Assembly (NCBI GenBank): GCA_902702965.1
Contig: CACRXP010000858.1
Coordinates: forward strand, 27,821 to 91,820
DNA from: Spirometra erinaceieuropaei
Lineage: Eukaryota; Platyhelminthes; Cestoda; Diphyllobothriidea; Diphyllobothriidae
Direction: 5' to 3'
DNA length: 64,000 bases
The notes beneath the pieces are model-generated. The model had not been told where the DNA came from and made no database searches. It saw only the letters and a program-made list of their open reading frames with translations. A program made the position numbers and the translations under genes. Shown here one piece after another: positions 34,481 to 46,679 of this stretch (positions are counted from its first letter, which is position 1; every line of letters begins with the position of its first letter).

Positions 34481-35855
34481 CTTTGTCCATAGTGTTATGA
34501 AAGCAGCAGGGCAGTCCTTGCGCATTACAATGGATCACAGTAAATACATCGGCAAAAAGTGCAGGCCTGAGTCCGTTGCAACACCCCAAAGGGCAGAATA
34601 CGCCATAAAATAGAACCATTCCTGTCACATCTTAAATCCCTTTTAAAGGACAGTGACAACATCACCATTCTAAAGTACATAGTGACGACCAATTAAAAGA
34701 CCTGACGGATGAGCCGAGCCCATCAACATCGTCACTACTTTTTCTTTTCAGCTACTGCTAAACAGGTAGCCCGAACAATGAAGGGTCCACCCAACAGCTC
34801 AGCAGGGTTTCTAACCGGCAAGTGGCAGGAATGGAAAAGTCAGAACCAAATTTCTCAGAAGGTGCGCTTTGGGTGAGGGCAATCCGAAACTACTGTACGG
34901 AGAAATTGTGCATTTTTACGGCCATTCTCAATGAAGTAATCCATAGCATTGGATGAAGTAAGCAAGCAGATTATAAAAATGGGCCTTCATCTCCGTCAAG
35001 TCACCCGCAAAAATTATGGTAAAAATATCAACGTTCAATTTGGCGGTTCAGCATTTGGTTAAATAAGTCGCACGTTATATCCAGCAACCTCGATCTTAGC
35101 ATCATTTAAATGTGACTTATACTAAAACTCTGCTTTCTTTATCCAAATGAACAGAATTTGTTCCTGAAACTTGACGACCTAAAGAAGTGGATATCGCATA
35201 TTCAGCCGGATATCACTTCGCTCCCAGATGCCTGCCTTCAGGAGAAATTATCGGGTAGCGAAACTGTCATAGAAGGATGCCTACTCTTCTGTCGAGACCG
35301 ATTGCGGACTAGTAAGTTACGTCAAGACATAGATCAAAGAAGATGAACGCACGACCACTGTAACCACAGCCTACCTCTCTGCCTGCGGCCTGCGAAGCAT
35401 TTTTATTCCTGGCAACAACTCGGACCTCAATCGGATCGAAAATCCCTTTTCCCTTATTAAAGGAAATTTGGACAAGGTAATAAAACACCTCCCACTGCGG
35501 CAAAGGCTGGATCTTCCGTTTTATAATTGTACATACGAGACCACCATAGACAACTTGGTAGTTTTTATTTCCTCCAACTTACAACACCTTTAAAGCAAAG
35601 GAAATCAAAAAACCTGAATACGCTGCATTTGTCATTGCTTTTTATCATTTTCTCGTCATATGACGTTATTCTGCCCTGCTGGCATTAATATTAGGCCCTT
35701 TATAATTGACCTGTCAGGAAGCCGTTTTCTGATTTGGTGCTTTTTGGAAAAGAAAACTACTCCTTAGCCAATAAGTTGTACTATATAAACCAGACTGTGT
35801 CTTCATTTAAAGATCGATCTTTTCTTCGGCCCAATATAACTTTCGTAGATGCGGG
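34481..35855. other. no gene seen
   Basis: Frames of 60-65 codons only, none recognisable. Confidence 0.4.
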
Positions 35856-37520
35856 TTAGGCGGTTCGCGTGTCACAAGGATTTTCGTTCGCATTTCGTGA
35901 CCTTTCATTAGATAGGTCACGAAGTGTATATTGGCCTGTTATGACCCGCCTGGTACTTGAAATCCTGTGGAGCGTGTACGCACTCGACCCTTGTCCCCAA
36001 CACCAACGCGGCACAGAAAGAGAACGCGACCGGCCACGAAAATGTGCATTAGGAAATTGCAAGTCAAAATTAATTGGATGTAACGCATATTTATAACGCC
36101 CTACTGTGCTTCGCTGGCATTCGGCCCCATGCCCTTCGCGAAGAACATTCCAGACGAGCCGGTCGGTAATTCGAATGTGCAGATCGATCAGGGCAGAGGG
36201 GAAAAGCCAATGGAGAGGCGCTACGATTAAGATGACAGCACAGTAGTGAAAACGCACGTGGTCACCAGTGATTGGCTGGCTCTTGTTTTTGGGAGTGTAG
36301 GCACTCCCAACATAGCCCGAGCTTCCGCTCTCGCTCAGGAGGTTGGGTCCGCGATAGGGCTGAGTCCACGCCATCTCAGGGAGTCGTGACGGCGTGCGTC
36401 CCTGGCTAGGAATGGGGCCGAGCCTCTTGGCAGCATAAGCGAAATGCGTGGTAGCAGGTGGGTATATCAGCTTGTCTGTTGATGGCGTTGGTGCCAGACA
36501 CCCAGGCCTCCTGCCGTCCCAGCTCGCCTTATTGCTGACAAGCGCCACTAACTCCGTGCTCGCGAAGTTGGATTCGTGGTCTTCGGCCAGGGTGCGAGAA
36601 ACAACCTGGGGCAGCTGGCCGCCTCTCCGGGCTAGCCTTCTGTGATCTATTATTCCTCAGCTATGTCTTCGTCTGGTTTGCCCTGCGTAGTAGTGAGGAC
36701 AGTCATGGCATGGGATCTGACGAAATACACCAAGCTGTTCACCTGCGTCTAGTCGGTCTTTCATTTGTATAATTCTGGTACGTGTGGTATCAGTCCGATA
36801 GTGGTTGATACCCACATCGAGCTCTGCTGCGATACACTCTGTTGCCTCTGACACAGTCTTATCTACGGTAGACGGTGTCAGAGTGTTGGCGGCCCCTCCG
36901 TTTTTTCACCGCAGGCGCGTACAAAAGCGACGGCAGGTGAAGCTGCTTAAATATTCATTTCTTGTCAGTTGGCTTCGAATATTCCATGGTTCTGGTACTC
37001 GTCCCTGCGGTTCACAGCAATGCATTTTACCCTTTGACAGAATTTCCAACACCGCCACGTTTATGCGTCCTCGAGTTGTTGCTATGACAACTTAGGACCT
37101 GACTTGTTTTAGCCGCCTTTACATACACCGTAGTGCTAAGCTCAACATTGGGTCTGAGGAGAACAAGGATGTCAAAGAAGAGCAACGGTTTCATATTTTC
37201 TTCTTCCCCTGTGAACCGAATGTAGGGGAAGATGCCGCTAGGCATGTCTTGATGGCCTGCTAGTTTGTTTTTTTCAATTATAACAAATGTTTCGACTACG
37301 TATCGGTGCCAAAACACAAGTTTGTAGTGACCGAAAGCTACTTTTTCCAGCATTGGTAAGCCCGGTTCTGCAACGACGGTAGATACTGGGGAACACATAT
37401 GCGTTCCTTTGCTCTCCTCGTATGTTCTGCCTTTGAAGGCTAATAGGATTTCTTGGCAGAAGGCAAAGAGTTGCAGCGAATGTTCGAGTTTAAGAGATCT
37501 CCTCGTTCCGTCTTATTTCT
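35856..37520 (-). mobile_element. Penelope-like element (RT plus GIY-YIG nuclease), decayed
   Basis: On minus, starting near 37520: LLKLEHSLQLFAFCQEILLA, EESKGTHMCSPVSTVVAEPG, FWHRYVVETFVIIEKNKLAG and IRFTGEEENMKPLLFFDILV are the RT fingers-to-palm. After frameshifts, DRLDAGEQLGVFRQIPCHDC and HYYAGQTRR are the GIY-YIG start (usual form PC-DC-Y-GQT-R), then ASTELVALVSNKASW and PSTDKLIYPPAT. The RT catalytic motif YVDD is replaced by YVVE, so both aspartates are lost. Roughly 35.86-36.42 kb is its untranslated tail. The 230-codon open frame at 35856-36548 is mostly this tail, not a gene. Confidence 0.8.
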
Positions 37521-37599
37521 CTTCGTACACATCACATAGAACGTCTCGAGACAGATCCAGTCAAGACCCCGAGCTATTACTAATGCATCAGGACAAGTC

Positions 37600-39300
37600 A
37601 TAAAAAATGAAAACCAGATTTCAAACTCATTGAAAAGATACTTCTCAACTAATTACACAGTCGAGGAGGGAGCGACCCCCCAACCGACCTAGATGACAAA
37701 CCGCATCCCTAGTGAGATCCGTTTTAGTGAAGAAACTGTTAAAGTAGCCATCGAACAACTATCCAACGCCAGCTCCTATGGGGCGGACAAACTTCCACCA
37801 TGTATTCTGCAGCATATGATGCATGCTCCATCACTCCTATCTAAGTTATTTACCCTAATCCAGTCAAATGCAATTTTTCCGGACATGTGGGAATGCTTGA
37901 CCACTGCGCCTCTCTTTTAAAGTGGCCACTGATCTCATACCCAGAAATATCGTGGTGTTCACCGAACACCGGCTATGGCTAAAATCCACGAAAAAATTGT
38001 CTACAACCAAGTGCTAGACAATCTCATAAACGCCAACCTCATCCCCTCCTCTCAAGTTGCATTTTTACCCAAAAAGTCATGTCAGTCCTACCACCTTACT
38101 TTTTGGAATTCGTTTCCAGTATTAGAGATGATGGAAACACAGTAGCTTCAATATACTTCGATCTAAGAAAGGCCTTTGGCAAAGTCCCCCATAAAAGACT
38201 ACTGATAAAGCTAAAAAGTCATGGAATTAGGCCACCCCTTCTCGATTTTCTTAAATCTTATCTTCAAAACCGATACCAGGTGGTGCAAATTCGAAACGTC
38301 GTTTCAGAACCATCCCCTATTACCAGTGGAGTACTTCAAGGCACTATCCTAGGCCCCCTTCTATTTCTTATATATATTCACGACTTATCGTCCATATCTG
38401 TCTCAGCTAAGACGTTTTTATATGCGGACAACCTTAAAATTGCATATGCATATAACGGGAATATAGTAGCCAATATTCATAGAACAATTGAAACTCAGCG
38501 AATGGAGTAGTCAGTGGCAGATGCCCTTTTCACCCGAAAAATGCCATCTCCTGATATTTGGCCCACAAAAACTCCCCCCCCCATAATATTCGACGATACT
38601 GAAATAACGGAGGCCCAATCGGTAAAATATTTAGGTCTCAGCTATACAAATACCCATGATTTCTCTCCCCACGTCCAACAAATAACACCGAAAGCCACTC
38701 GCCCGTGTGGATTCATATGAAAAAATTTCACCTTAAATGCACTAAGAATACAACTTTTCAATATGTATGTTCTACCTCTCCTGGATTATTGTTCAATTTT
38801 CTTCGGCATAATGCCCTCAGACGGCCAAAAGAAACTAGAAGGCATTCAAAGACGTTTTACTAGATCTTTGTTTAGAAGTGATGGCATCCAGGGTTCATAC
38901 TTGGAACTATATCATAAATACGGTCTTCGACCACTCTGGATCAGAAGACTTCAAAATGGTCTAAACTTCCTATTCAAGGTCACCCACGACCAAGATATTC
39001 TCAAAATGAATTTACTTACCAACCAAAACGCCCATAGAAACACCAGAAATAGCGAGAATATTATAAGGATTCCCAAATTCACAAAGTCCCAACGGTCAAA
39101 TTTCTGCTCCATAAGATATGCCACGATCTGGAATGCTCTCCCTGGTTCTATCGGCAAAAATCGAGCCCTAACCGAGTTTAAAATAAAAACTAAGAAATTC
39201 CTTTCAAATAACAATACACATTTATTTTTGAATAAGACAGGACATTTTTCAAGTCAATTCTTTGATATAGAATTTGGTCCAAAAGGGCCCTGATGATGCC
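37600..39300 (+). mobile_element. CR1/Jockey-like LINE reverse transcriptase, second family
   Basis: Plus-strand pieces: IRFSEETVKVAIEQLSNASS and LPPCILQHMM (37.7 kb), EKIVYNQVLDNLI, YFDLRKAFGKVPHKRLLIKL, VLQGTILGPLLFLIYIHDLS, TFLYADNLKIAYAY, AQSVKYLGLSYTNTHDFSPH, LPLLDYCSIFFGIMPSDGQK, QRRFTRSLFRSDG and YATIWNALPGSIGKN, stopping at 39291. The RT box is YADN instead of YADD, which should abolish activity. Three or four frameshifts or stops. 5'-truncated, lacking the endonuclease. Different from the family at 32-34 and 47 kb. Confidence 0.85.
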
Positions 39301-40760
39301 AGCAGCTTGAATAATGCCAGAGCATAACACTAAAAACAATCAAATTTATGAAAGACTGCATCATTGATAAACATTGAACAGATAATGATATTCTTTCTTT
39401 CCTCCCTTTCTCGTTTCCATCAGCTATGGCACCTGACACTAGCTAAACAGCAGGTGGGGATGCAGCGCTGTGGGCAACTGCAGGGAAGTGCTGAGGGGGG
39501 GGACCGACGTCGAGAAGGAGAGACGAGAGCGATGGTGCGTTGCGGGAGGGAAGTGTCGGCGGTAGTGAGGGTAAGGGACACCTGCCGTCTTCCCCAGCAC
39601 GCATTTGCATCCCAGGTCCTCGTCAAATGTGCTACAACATTCAATCAATCCTTTTCATGCAAAGGGGTGTTACATAGCCTCCTTCTCACACGCAGCACTG
39701 CGCTCAGTGTTGCTGGAGTTGGTGCTCGGTAAGTGCGAGGTGTGTGCCCCTCTCAATCCCACCGCTGCCGCCAATGTAGCGTCCGTTCCGGATGGATCAG
39801 TAGGGGGCGAAGCGATATTGGATAGGGACATCCTCGTATTCTTTACAACCTGAGGATTAACTTGAGGATCTGAACATGGAACATCCAACATTCTTCACAG
39901 GCAGACTCACGCACATCAGAGTTGAACGTTAAGGGGTGAAAAAGAGTGTAGGCAGGTGCCGAAGATAAAGTTTATAATAACAGAGTATACTAACGTGTGT
40001 AAACGTCAGTAGAAAACGAATAACAAATGGAACAGAGGAACCAACAAAATAGACGACGCTGAGAAGTTATGTACATACACCAGAGTAAAGGGTTAACCCG
40101 GAAGACGACAGAAGGTGCAAAACAAAATGTAACAATGATCAACGAAAGAACAAACATATAACAAACGAGGGTAGAACCTATCGAGTACAGAGAACACAGG
40201 CTTTGAGAGTGCCCATGTGACGAGCTTGGTCCGGGGTTCTCTACAGGATGAGTACTCACTTGATCATAAAAAAAAAGTTCAGAACCCTATGCTCTAGTTG
40301 GGCTGTTACACACCAACTAGAAAACACCCAAATTTTCCCAACTGGAAAATAATTTCAAGGTCAGGTCGATATCAAAGTTCTTCAATTTCCATGAAGGACA
40401 TATTATTTATCCCCCCTCCCCCCCAAGAAACTACCAAACTAAATACATCAGTTTTACATTGTACATATCGTCCTTTTTAAAAAATTTTGCGATTATTTTG
40501 CTTTGGAACTCAGGTTTCTGACTTAAAACAAACTCTCAATTCGCGCTCTATTGGCTATAAAACACCTAAAACAAATAAAGTCCAAGTGCAGTCGAAATTG
40601 ATGAGTTTGTTTTAGGTTTTTTTCCTGAGTTCAAAGGAGACTTACAGTCCCTAAGGGAGGCGATAAAAAAACCTATTCTATTCTGTTCTATACATGGGAA
40701 AAATTAATACAACATAGATACCCGTTTTTAAGGAATGTAGTCTACAGACGGCCCATAAGG
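39301..40760. other. no clear gene; repeat-like frames
   Basis: Overlapping frames on plus (39364-39732, 39605-39853) include FHAKGCYIASFSHAALRSVL and LNPTAAANVASVPDGSVGG. They look like a piece of a dispersed element rather than a host gene, but I cannot name it. Confidence 0.35.
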
Positions 40761-40764
40761 AGCT

Positions 40765-40915
40765 CTCTCAAAAGCCGGTATCCCGACATGACTGGGATAC
40801 CCTGGTATTATGAGATGAGTTAATTAATATGACAACCTTGCTTAACTAACCTTTTTGAACTGAAAACGCATTTCAGAATTTCGGTCAACATTTGATGAGC
40901 TAGCAAATTTACAGT
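40765..40915 (-). mobile_element. solo arm of a foldback element
   Basis: On minus the sequence TTTGCTAGCTCATCAAATGT, then CCGAAATTCTGAAATGCG, follows the outer arm of copy B (TTTGCTAACTCATGAAATGT). It continues through a worn arm to GCCGGCTTTTGAGAG. No second arm is present nearby. Confidence 0.55.
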
Positions 40916-40999
40916 AAGCTTTACTGACCGACAGCTGTAAGATGCGTTCGTCAACAATGGAAAATCTAACCAATCAACTGTGCTGTTAAACTTCCATGA

Positions 41000-41220
41000 A
41001 AAAGAGCTGCCCAACATATAACAGTTTAAGCGTCGTTTCCGATGATGTGCACCGTATCTCCACAGTGTGCTAGGCGCAGGGACGCTTAACTGCGTTTGAA
41101 TTAGGTTATAGTGAAAGTGAACTTGAGCATCATTTGCTACAATCCCTTCTCCTTTCCCACCTGAACAAAATGTTGAGACAGAGTCAAAATGCCCAAAGGC
41201 AGGATCGGGCGCAGTCGCTG
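41000..41220 (-). repeat. interspersed repeat family R1, short copy
   Basis: Read on minus: CTCAAGTTCACTTTCACTAT, AACCTAATTCAAACGCAG, then a block ending GGAAACGACGC. This is the same order as R1 copies at 17.4 and 46.2 kb. Confidence 0.45.
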
Positions 41221-41269
41221 ACAAGGTTTAATAGCCCGCTTACGAGTGTCACACGTGCCTGACCCACGC

Positions 41270-41600
41270 ATGATTACTAGGATCTCACCGAAACAACGAA
41301 GGGCGACTCGGATCGCATCAGAAAGAGAGAGTGCTATGGTAGCCGCACTAAGAAGGCGACTGCAGCCTGACTCTCTGTCCTGAGGGGAAGAGCGAACTAT
41401 CTCCTCAGTTGGCGACCTTCCAAGCCACGGCCTTTAATCCACCATGAGAGTTTAAAAGAGCGTCATAGTGTTTATAGTGAGGGATATGCGTCCAGTGCCC
41501 TGAGGATGGAGTCTCCAGAGAATACCTCACCCACTCTTCCTCCTCCGAGGCACCCATCAGCTGCCCGAAACGGTCAATCATCTGATGCGCGCATTGAAAG
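41270..41600 (-). repeat. interspersed repeat family R2
   Basis: CTCACTATAAACACTATGAC and AAAGGCCGTGGCTTGGAAGG on minus match the R2 copies at 17.7 and 18.1 kb. Confidence 0.45.
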
Positions 41601-41779
41601 CAGTGGCCGAAAAAACTAAGCAGCCTACCTGGGCGTGCCACACACACACCACCTGCCGCCCACACAACACACAAAGAGGTGGCCAGGACCGTTATCACGT
41701 GCGTTATATTACCGTAGAGGCCACACAGAAGGGGGCAAGCACATTTTTCGCGCATATGTAAGAGGTGCCTCTTTCGTGC

Positions 41780-42750
41780 TTGCGGTGGCTGATGTAAGAC
41801 GGGCTCAAGTGTCGTGGTGAAGTGTGGGGTTGCAGAGTTTTGTCTGAAATGTCTTGCTAAGGAGACACACATGACTGAAGTGGCCTCTGCGATGACCGGG
41901 TGTGTGTGGGCAGTTGAAGTAGGCGTGATGACTGTGAATCCGAGCTTCCGGACCTGGTTATCCGCTTTCTGAACGATGGGTTTGCAAGGGGCCGACCACG
42001 ACGATGCGTGAGGTGCATATTCCGTGCCCTTGTGGACAGCATACTTTGGTAGCTGTTGTCTTGGTGGTGATGCTGGCGGGGAAGTGCTGGCTGTTAAGGA
42101 GTTATCGGATGAGGATTTTGCGGTGAATTCCTCTGAAGTAGAAACGCCTGCAGCCGAATGATGACTGAATATTGGTCAACAGTGCAGGTAGTGATGACGG
42201 GTGCGGCAAGTGTATTTTGGGAATCCCGCGCTGGTTCGTCATAATCAGCGCGATGGATTCGCAAGTGACTGACCGGGCCGATGTGTGATATGAGGGCGCG
42301 ATCGCACTGAGGGCAGGTTAGGATTGGTTTTCCACTGCTGATGGTTAAGACAATGACGCTTGACGGGACGTCGAGTGTAATCTCCCATTGACGGTTCCAG
42401 ATGGAGGCATGCGGTCGACCGGAAAGCTGGGTGGTTTCGGAGATTAAGTTGGTCAGTTCTTCGTTGATTTCGATATTCTGTAAGAGTGTGCTGTCCAACT
42501 TAGCAAGAGCTTCCGGCGGTTTGAGTTAAATGTCGTTGACATTGATGTGAGGATCATTGTGTTCAGTGATCGGCATAGGATGATGCATGACCACTGCTTT
42601 TCCATCTGATGATCAGTCCGAAGTATGAGCAGCGGACAGCAAAGGTGCACATGCCCCATTGCATATCCGCAGAGTTGTCTGCGACTAGCAGTTCGTGAAC
42701 AGTAATCGTGAGTAGGTGCGTTGGAGCTGCATGCGTCAGGTCCTGCAAAC
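41780..42750 (-). mobile_element. RTE-type LINE remnant with C-terminal zinc-finger region and internal deletion
   Basis: Minus strand from 42750: THLLTITVHELLVADNSADM (the FADD box has become VADN), FAVRCSYFGLII, then DSTLLQNIEINEELTNLISE and LSGRPHASIWNRQWEITLDV. It passes directly to LTCPQCDRALISHIGPVSHL and RIHR, a C2H2 finger with the spacing C-x2-C-x12-H-x3-H. Related flatworm elements have several hundred residues (maturase-like thumb and the LRW-H-R-PP tail) between these two parts, so a deletion has fused them. A second worn finger region follows to about 41.8 kb. Confidence 0.75.
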
Positions 42751-43060
42751 ACCCTTGACCCCAGATAGCTCATCAAATTAAGCGCTTATCAGTATGGCAC
42801 ACGAGGCTTGTCACTATCCTCGCGAGGGCTCGAAGCCAATCGACGCTGGCCATTTTCTGATTAGCTGGCGGACTCTTACTTGGACGAGGCGAAAGGCGCA
42901 CAAACGCACTGGGGGCTGGTAACTTCGACGGCGGACACGAAAAAAGCAACTTTCCTGGAAACGCGGTTTGCGGCAACCGCTAGTAGAGTCTCTTAGACAT
43001 TCTTGCACATCAGTAAAGTTGTCTAACCGAATCTGTCTTCCCTGACTCAGGAAGCTCTCT
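42751..43060. other. unassigned stretch between two retroelement remnants
   Basis: A 96-codon minus frame (42814-43104) crosses it, with no recognisable motif. It may be a decayed part of one of the flanking elements. Confidence 0.35.
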
Positions 43061-44570
43061 GTTGTGGACCACTTCGACAATTGGCGACTCTGTACCAACG
43101 GCAATCTTCAATCTTCCAACCTGCAATGCAGTCAGGCGTTGACAATGAACAAATTTCTACCGGAAGTGCGGCGTATTTTGGCACCCACTTCTGGCATTCT
43201 TCCGGCCGCACAGCTTGCTCATAATACTGAAAAGCTTACAGGAAGGCACGGTTTTTCCAAGCCGTCATTTTCCCCGCTTTGAAATATCTCAATTTCTCCT
43301 GTGTCACCCCCCTAGGACCTGAAGTCTTAGATTGCAAAGCTTACCAAAGATATTGCTACCCTTCAAGAACAGACAGTCTCCTCATCATCCTGGAGCCTGC
43401 CGGCGCCATCTACCCGGAACGCTTAGTCTACACGTCCAGCTCGTTCCAAAACTGTCGCCAACTGTTGGCAATGCACAATCTTTGGGGCTAAAGCCCGTCG
43501 TTGCATCTCTTCCTGTTCCTTCATCTCCAAGTAGAGCCAACTGGTAAAACGGGCTAGCCCGAAGGTCAGTGCGCCTAGTCTTCGGGAAGCTCTGGCCCTG
43601 GTCGCACTTTCAACGTCTGTGACAGCCGAAGCAGCAGGCGTCTCTTTGTCAACACTGGTGCGCAGCTGATTGTCATCCTTGTCAGAGCAGCCGGTCGTCG
43701 ATGTCCTAATCGAGCCTTTTCCTTTATTCCGTCAACACATCTCTTATTACCCCCTTTGTAACCTGCTCCCTCCTCCTGGACACCTGTCTCCGGGGTTTTT
43801 TGCCCTGTCCCGTTTTCAGTGCAGAATTCCTCGACGCTTTCGATTTTCTGGTCGACTGCTGTCAGTCCTATATACACGACAAGACCGACAACCTCACCGT
43901 CCGGGGTATCTCCCCTTCTGACGCTTCCTGTCAGCTCGCCATCCTGGACACTGACCCTAGGCAACTCCTTGCCAATTACCCTGGCCTTAAGTATCTCAAC
44001 TACAGCTCCGCGACTCCACCACATGACGTTTGCTACATCGGACCACTGTCCCTCCCATGTTTTCCCGACTCCGCCGTCTCGCGCCCGCATGACAGTCTCC
44101 CGCAAAGGCCGAGTTCGAGCATATTATTCAGATAGGAATCTTTCTTCAATCTGAAAACCATTGGTCCTCGCCCACCCACATGATTCCAAAGGCCTCCACT
44201 GGTGGCTGGCGGACCTGTGGTGACTACAGGACCTTGAAGAACGTGACCATCCCGGACCGCTAGCCCGTTCCGCATCTTCAGGATTTTGCCAGTGCCCCAC
44301 TCGGCAAATCGGTGTTCCCGAAGATCGATATGGTCCGTGCCTCCACCAAATTCCCATCGCCCCGCAGGAAGTTTCAAAGACGACCATCACCACTCCCTTT
44401 GGTATCTTCGAGTTCCTGCATATGCCGCTAGGACTTCGCAACGCCTCCCAGGCCTCCAAAAGGTTTGTGGACGGAGTTCTTCGCGATCTACCAAGTGTCT
44501 ACGCCTGTACTGACGACCTGAAGACAGCCAGCAGAGTTGTAAAGATGACAGCCCTGCGCAGCATCAATTT
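43061..44570 (+). mobile_element. Ty3/gypsy LTR retrotransposon remnant (end of gag, protease, RT)
   Basis: Plus-strand pieces: FGAKARRCISSCSFISK (end of gag, about 43480), FDFLVDCCQSYI (protease; the active-site DTGA has become DCCQ), LLANYPGLKYLNYSSATPPH (linker to RT), AKAEFEHIIQIGIFLQSENH, SSPTHMIPKASTGGWRTCGD and YRTLKNVTIPDR (RT), FPKIDMVRA, TTPFGIFEFLHMPLGLRNA and YACTDDL (RT box, normally YIDD or YLDD). Stops and at least four frameshifts. No RNase H, integrase or LTR was found. The 176-codon minus frame across 43575-44105 is a shadow. Confidence 0.78.
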
Positions 44571-46119
44571 AGTATTGAGTTGAGTCCAAGGCGGTTTCAA
44601 ACTGATTTTTGTAGCCGGTCAAAGGGCTGGTTGGATTTGGAGATCCGATAGACCCTAAACATGAAATGAAAGGCGCGTACCGAGCGAGCGCTTAGACCCA
44701 TGGACGAGTGATCAAAACTTCTAGGTGCCCACTGACGATAACATTTCCAAATGCCGCATACTAAGCCGTGCCTTCTAGGACTTACGGTTTATGCTGTCTA
44801 TTGTGACCAGTAAACGTCTTGCCTTAAGTCCGTTCTTTGTTTTCCATACATAGCACTGCCCTACAGTTTAGGGAGCTTGGTTTTAATGTGAAGGGATATT
44901 AATCTCCAAAGGACATTCCCAAAGCACGAGTCAGCGTAGGACATGAAAGGCCACTTCCTGAGCCGCAGTGAGTTTTGTGAGCTATGCCGGAAGTACGATC
45001 AAAGCATAGGTGATTCTGTTAGGAATCAGAGTCTCTTTTTCCAGGACTGATGAGCAAGAAGTCAAGAGGATTGTGAAATAATAAAGTTTGCGAAAACCTC
45101 TCTTTATTGAAAAGAGATTTGTAATAAGGAAAGGTCAGTGACATCGCCCATTATCAGAAGCACGCTTAAGATATAATGCAGCTGCGTCAGCCAACCACTG
45201 GAGTAATATTGCCAGTAGAACGTGGACCGGAGGTCTCCAAGCTAACTTCTGCAGGTTTTTTTTTACCTGAACAGCAACCATCAGTTCCATAAACGCAACT
45301 GCTACCCTACCACGACTGTCGTCAGCATTGTATCTTTTGGCCAGATTGCAGACATCAGAAGAGGGTCTACCTGTGTTGCTGGAAAATAGGATACATCGAA
45401 CAAGTATATTTCTCCAAAAGATGAGGACTAACACTTATGCCACCTAGCCTAGTATAGTTGGGGAAAGCGAGACGAAATTCCAAATGTTTCCAATCGACAC
45501 GTCTCTCCAAGCTTTGAAAGAGGTCACGCGTCCAGTCGATAGTCACCCCGTAAAGTTCGAGATTGACAGTAGCTCATCTGTTACTCTCAAAAGCCTCATG
45601 TCTGTTTATAGCTCGTTCAGGTTTTCGTTGTTATTATTGAACAGGGCGTTTGAACCTGAGAAGTCTTTGTGGCCTAAATGGGATATAATGAAGAAATTCA
45701 CTATTTTCTAGTCCTCGTGGTCAGAGGAAATCAACAACCAAATTTAACTCGCTTATACGCATGCAATGAAAATATAAGGCTACGGAACCATAACATGGTT
45801 TCTGCAAGAGTACTGAACGAAGGATGGGCATCGTACCTGTAGGTAGAAAAAAGGGTCGGGAAGGCAGAAAACAGAGCAGACGGAAAACGCACATCTTTGG
45901 GGTAGAGGACATCCCAACAAAATAAAATGAGGCAACAGGAAAATCAAATTATACAAAAACTCGAAAGCAGCTAAAGGGCAATCAAATTATTTGACCGAAA
46001 TGGGGAGAGTCCGAAGAAGGAGCCAAACGAAAACCCTGAGTATATAGGCGAGAAAATAAATAAATATTACCTTAGGATAATATATGGGCCTTTGAAAACC
46101 AGTAGAATAACAATGGCAT
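44571..46119. other. no gene seen
   Basis: Longest frame is 99 codons and without motifs. A small perfect hairpin AATCTCTTTT/AAAAGAGATT-like lies near 45098-45120. Confidence 0.4.
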
Positions 46120-46620
46120 GACAGTTCGACCGTCGTGTCAGACGGTGTCCACCGTGTGCTCCACAGCGAAGTGAGCCAGGCACGGTGACTTGAGCGTGAA
46201 TGGTTTTACAGTGAGAGTGGGCTTGCACAATATCTACCGCACTCTCTCCTCCCCAACTGGGCCGATGTCAAGACGTAGTCAAGAGGACCGGAGGTGAGGG
46301 AGGACGCAGGTAGCTGACAGATTTGCCTAGGCGTATCGCCACACCCACTGGTCAATAACAAACAGTTGACCAGTATTTTAGCCAACAACAACAGCATTAC
46401 AACGGGTTAGGAAAACAACTAGGATGACTAGCCAGCCACGATTACGACCCGTTTACCCTGGCGGGAACGCCACCGCATATACCAGCAGGGTACCAGGTAC
46501 TGTAGAACTGCCAGCGAACACAAGGCTGCAAGGGCCATCGTTTGCTGATCGTGACATGGCAGACGCATACAATCCTTATGACCTAAAAGGATGACTAGCA
46601 GTCCTGCACTCCGCCTAAGC
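46120..46620 (-). repeat. interspersed repeat family R1, long copy
   Basis: Reverse complement of the 17200-17680 copy over about 480 bp. Shared blocks include AGCAAACGATGGCCCT, GCTGTTGTTGTTGGCTAAAA and GTGCGGTAGAT. Copies differ at many sites, so the family is old. Confidence 0.65.
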
Positions 46621-46679
46621 CATCACCCTACAAAAGCCGGGTAACCAGTCAATCACTGGCTGAGAGACACTACCCATAA

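Noticed and set aside
35856..36548. 230-codon minus frame, the longest gap-free frame after the Scribble region
   Set aside because: Only its first 40 or so codons match the PLE nuclease end; the rest is the untranslated tail of that element.
41405..41872. 155-codon minus frame
   Set aside because: It starts in the decayed tail of the RTE LINE and runs into repeat R2; no single product.
42600..42635. CTGATGA followed by a GAAG, hammerhead-like
   Set aside because: No GAAA and no pairing flanks; it lies inside the RTE LINE remnant.
43575..44105. 176-codon minus frame
   Set aside because: Opposite to the gypsy protease and linker, which are recognisable on plus.
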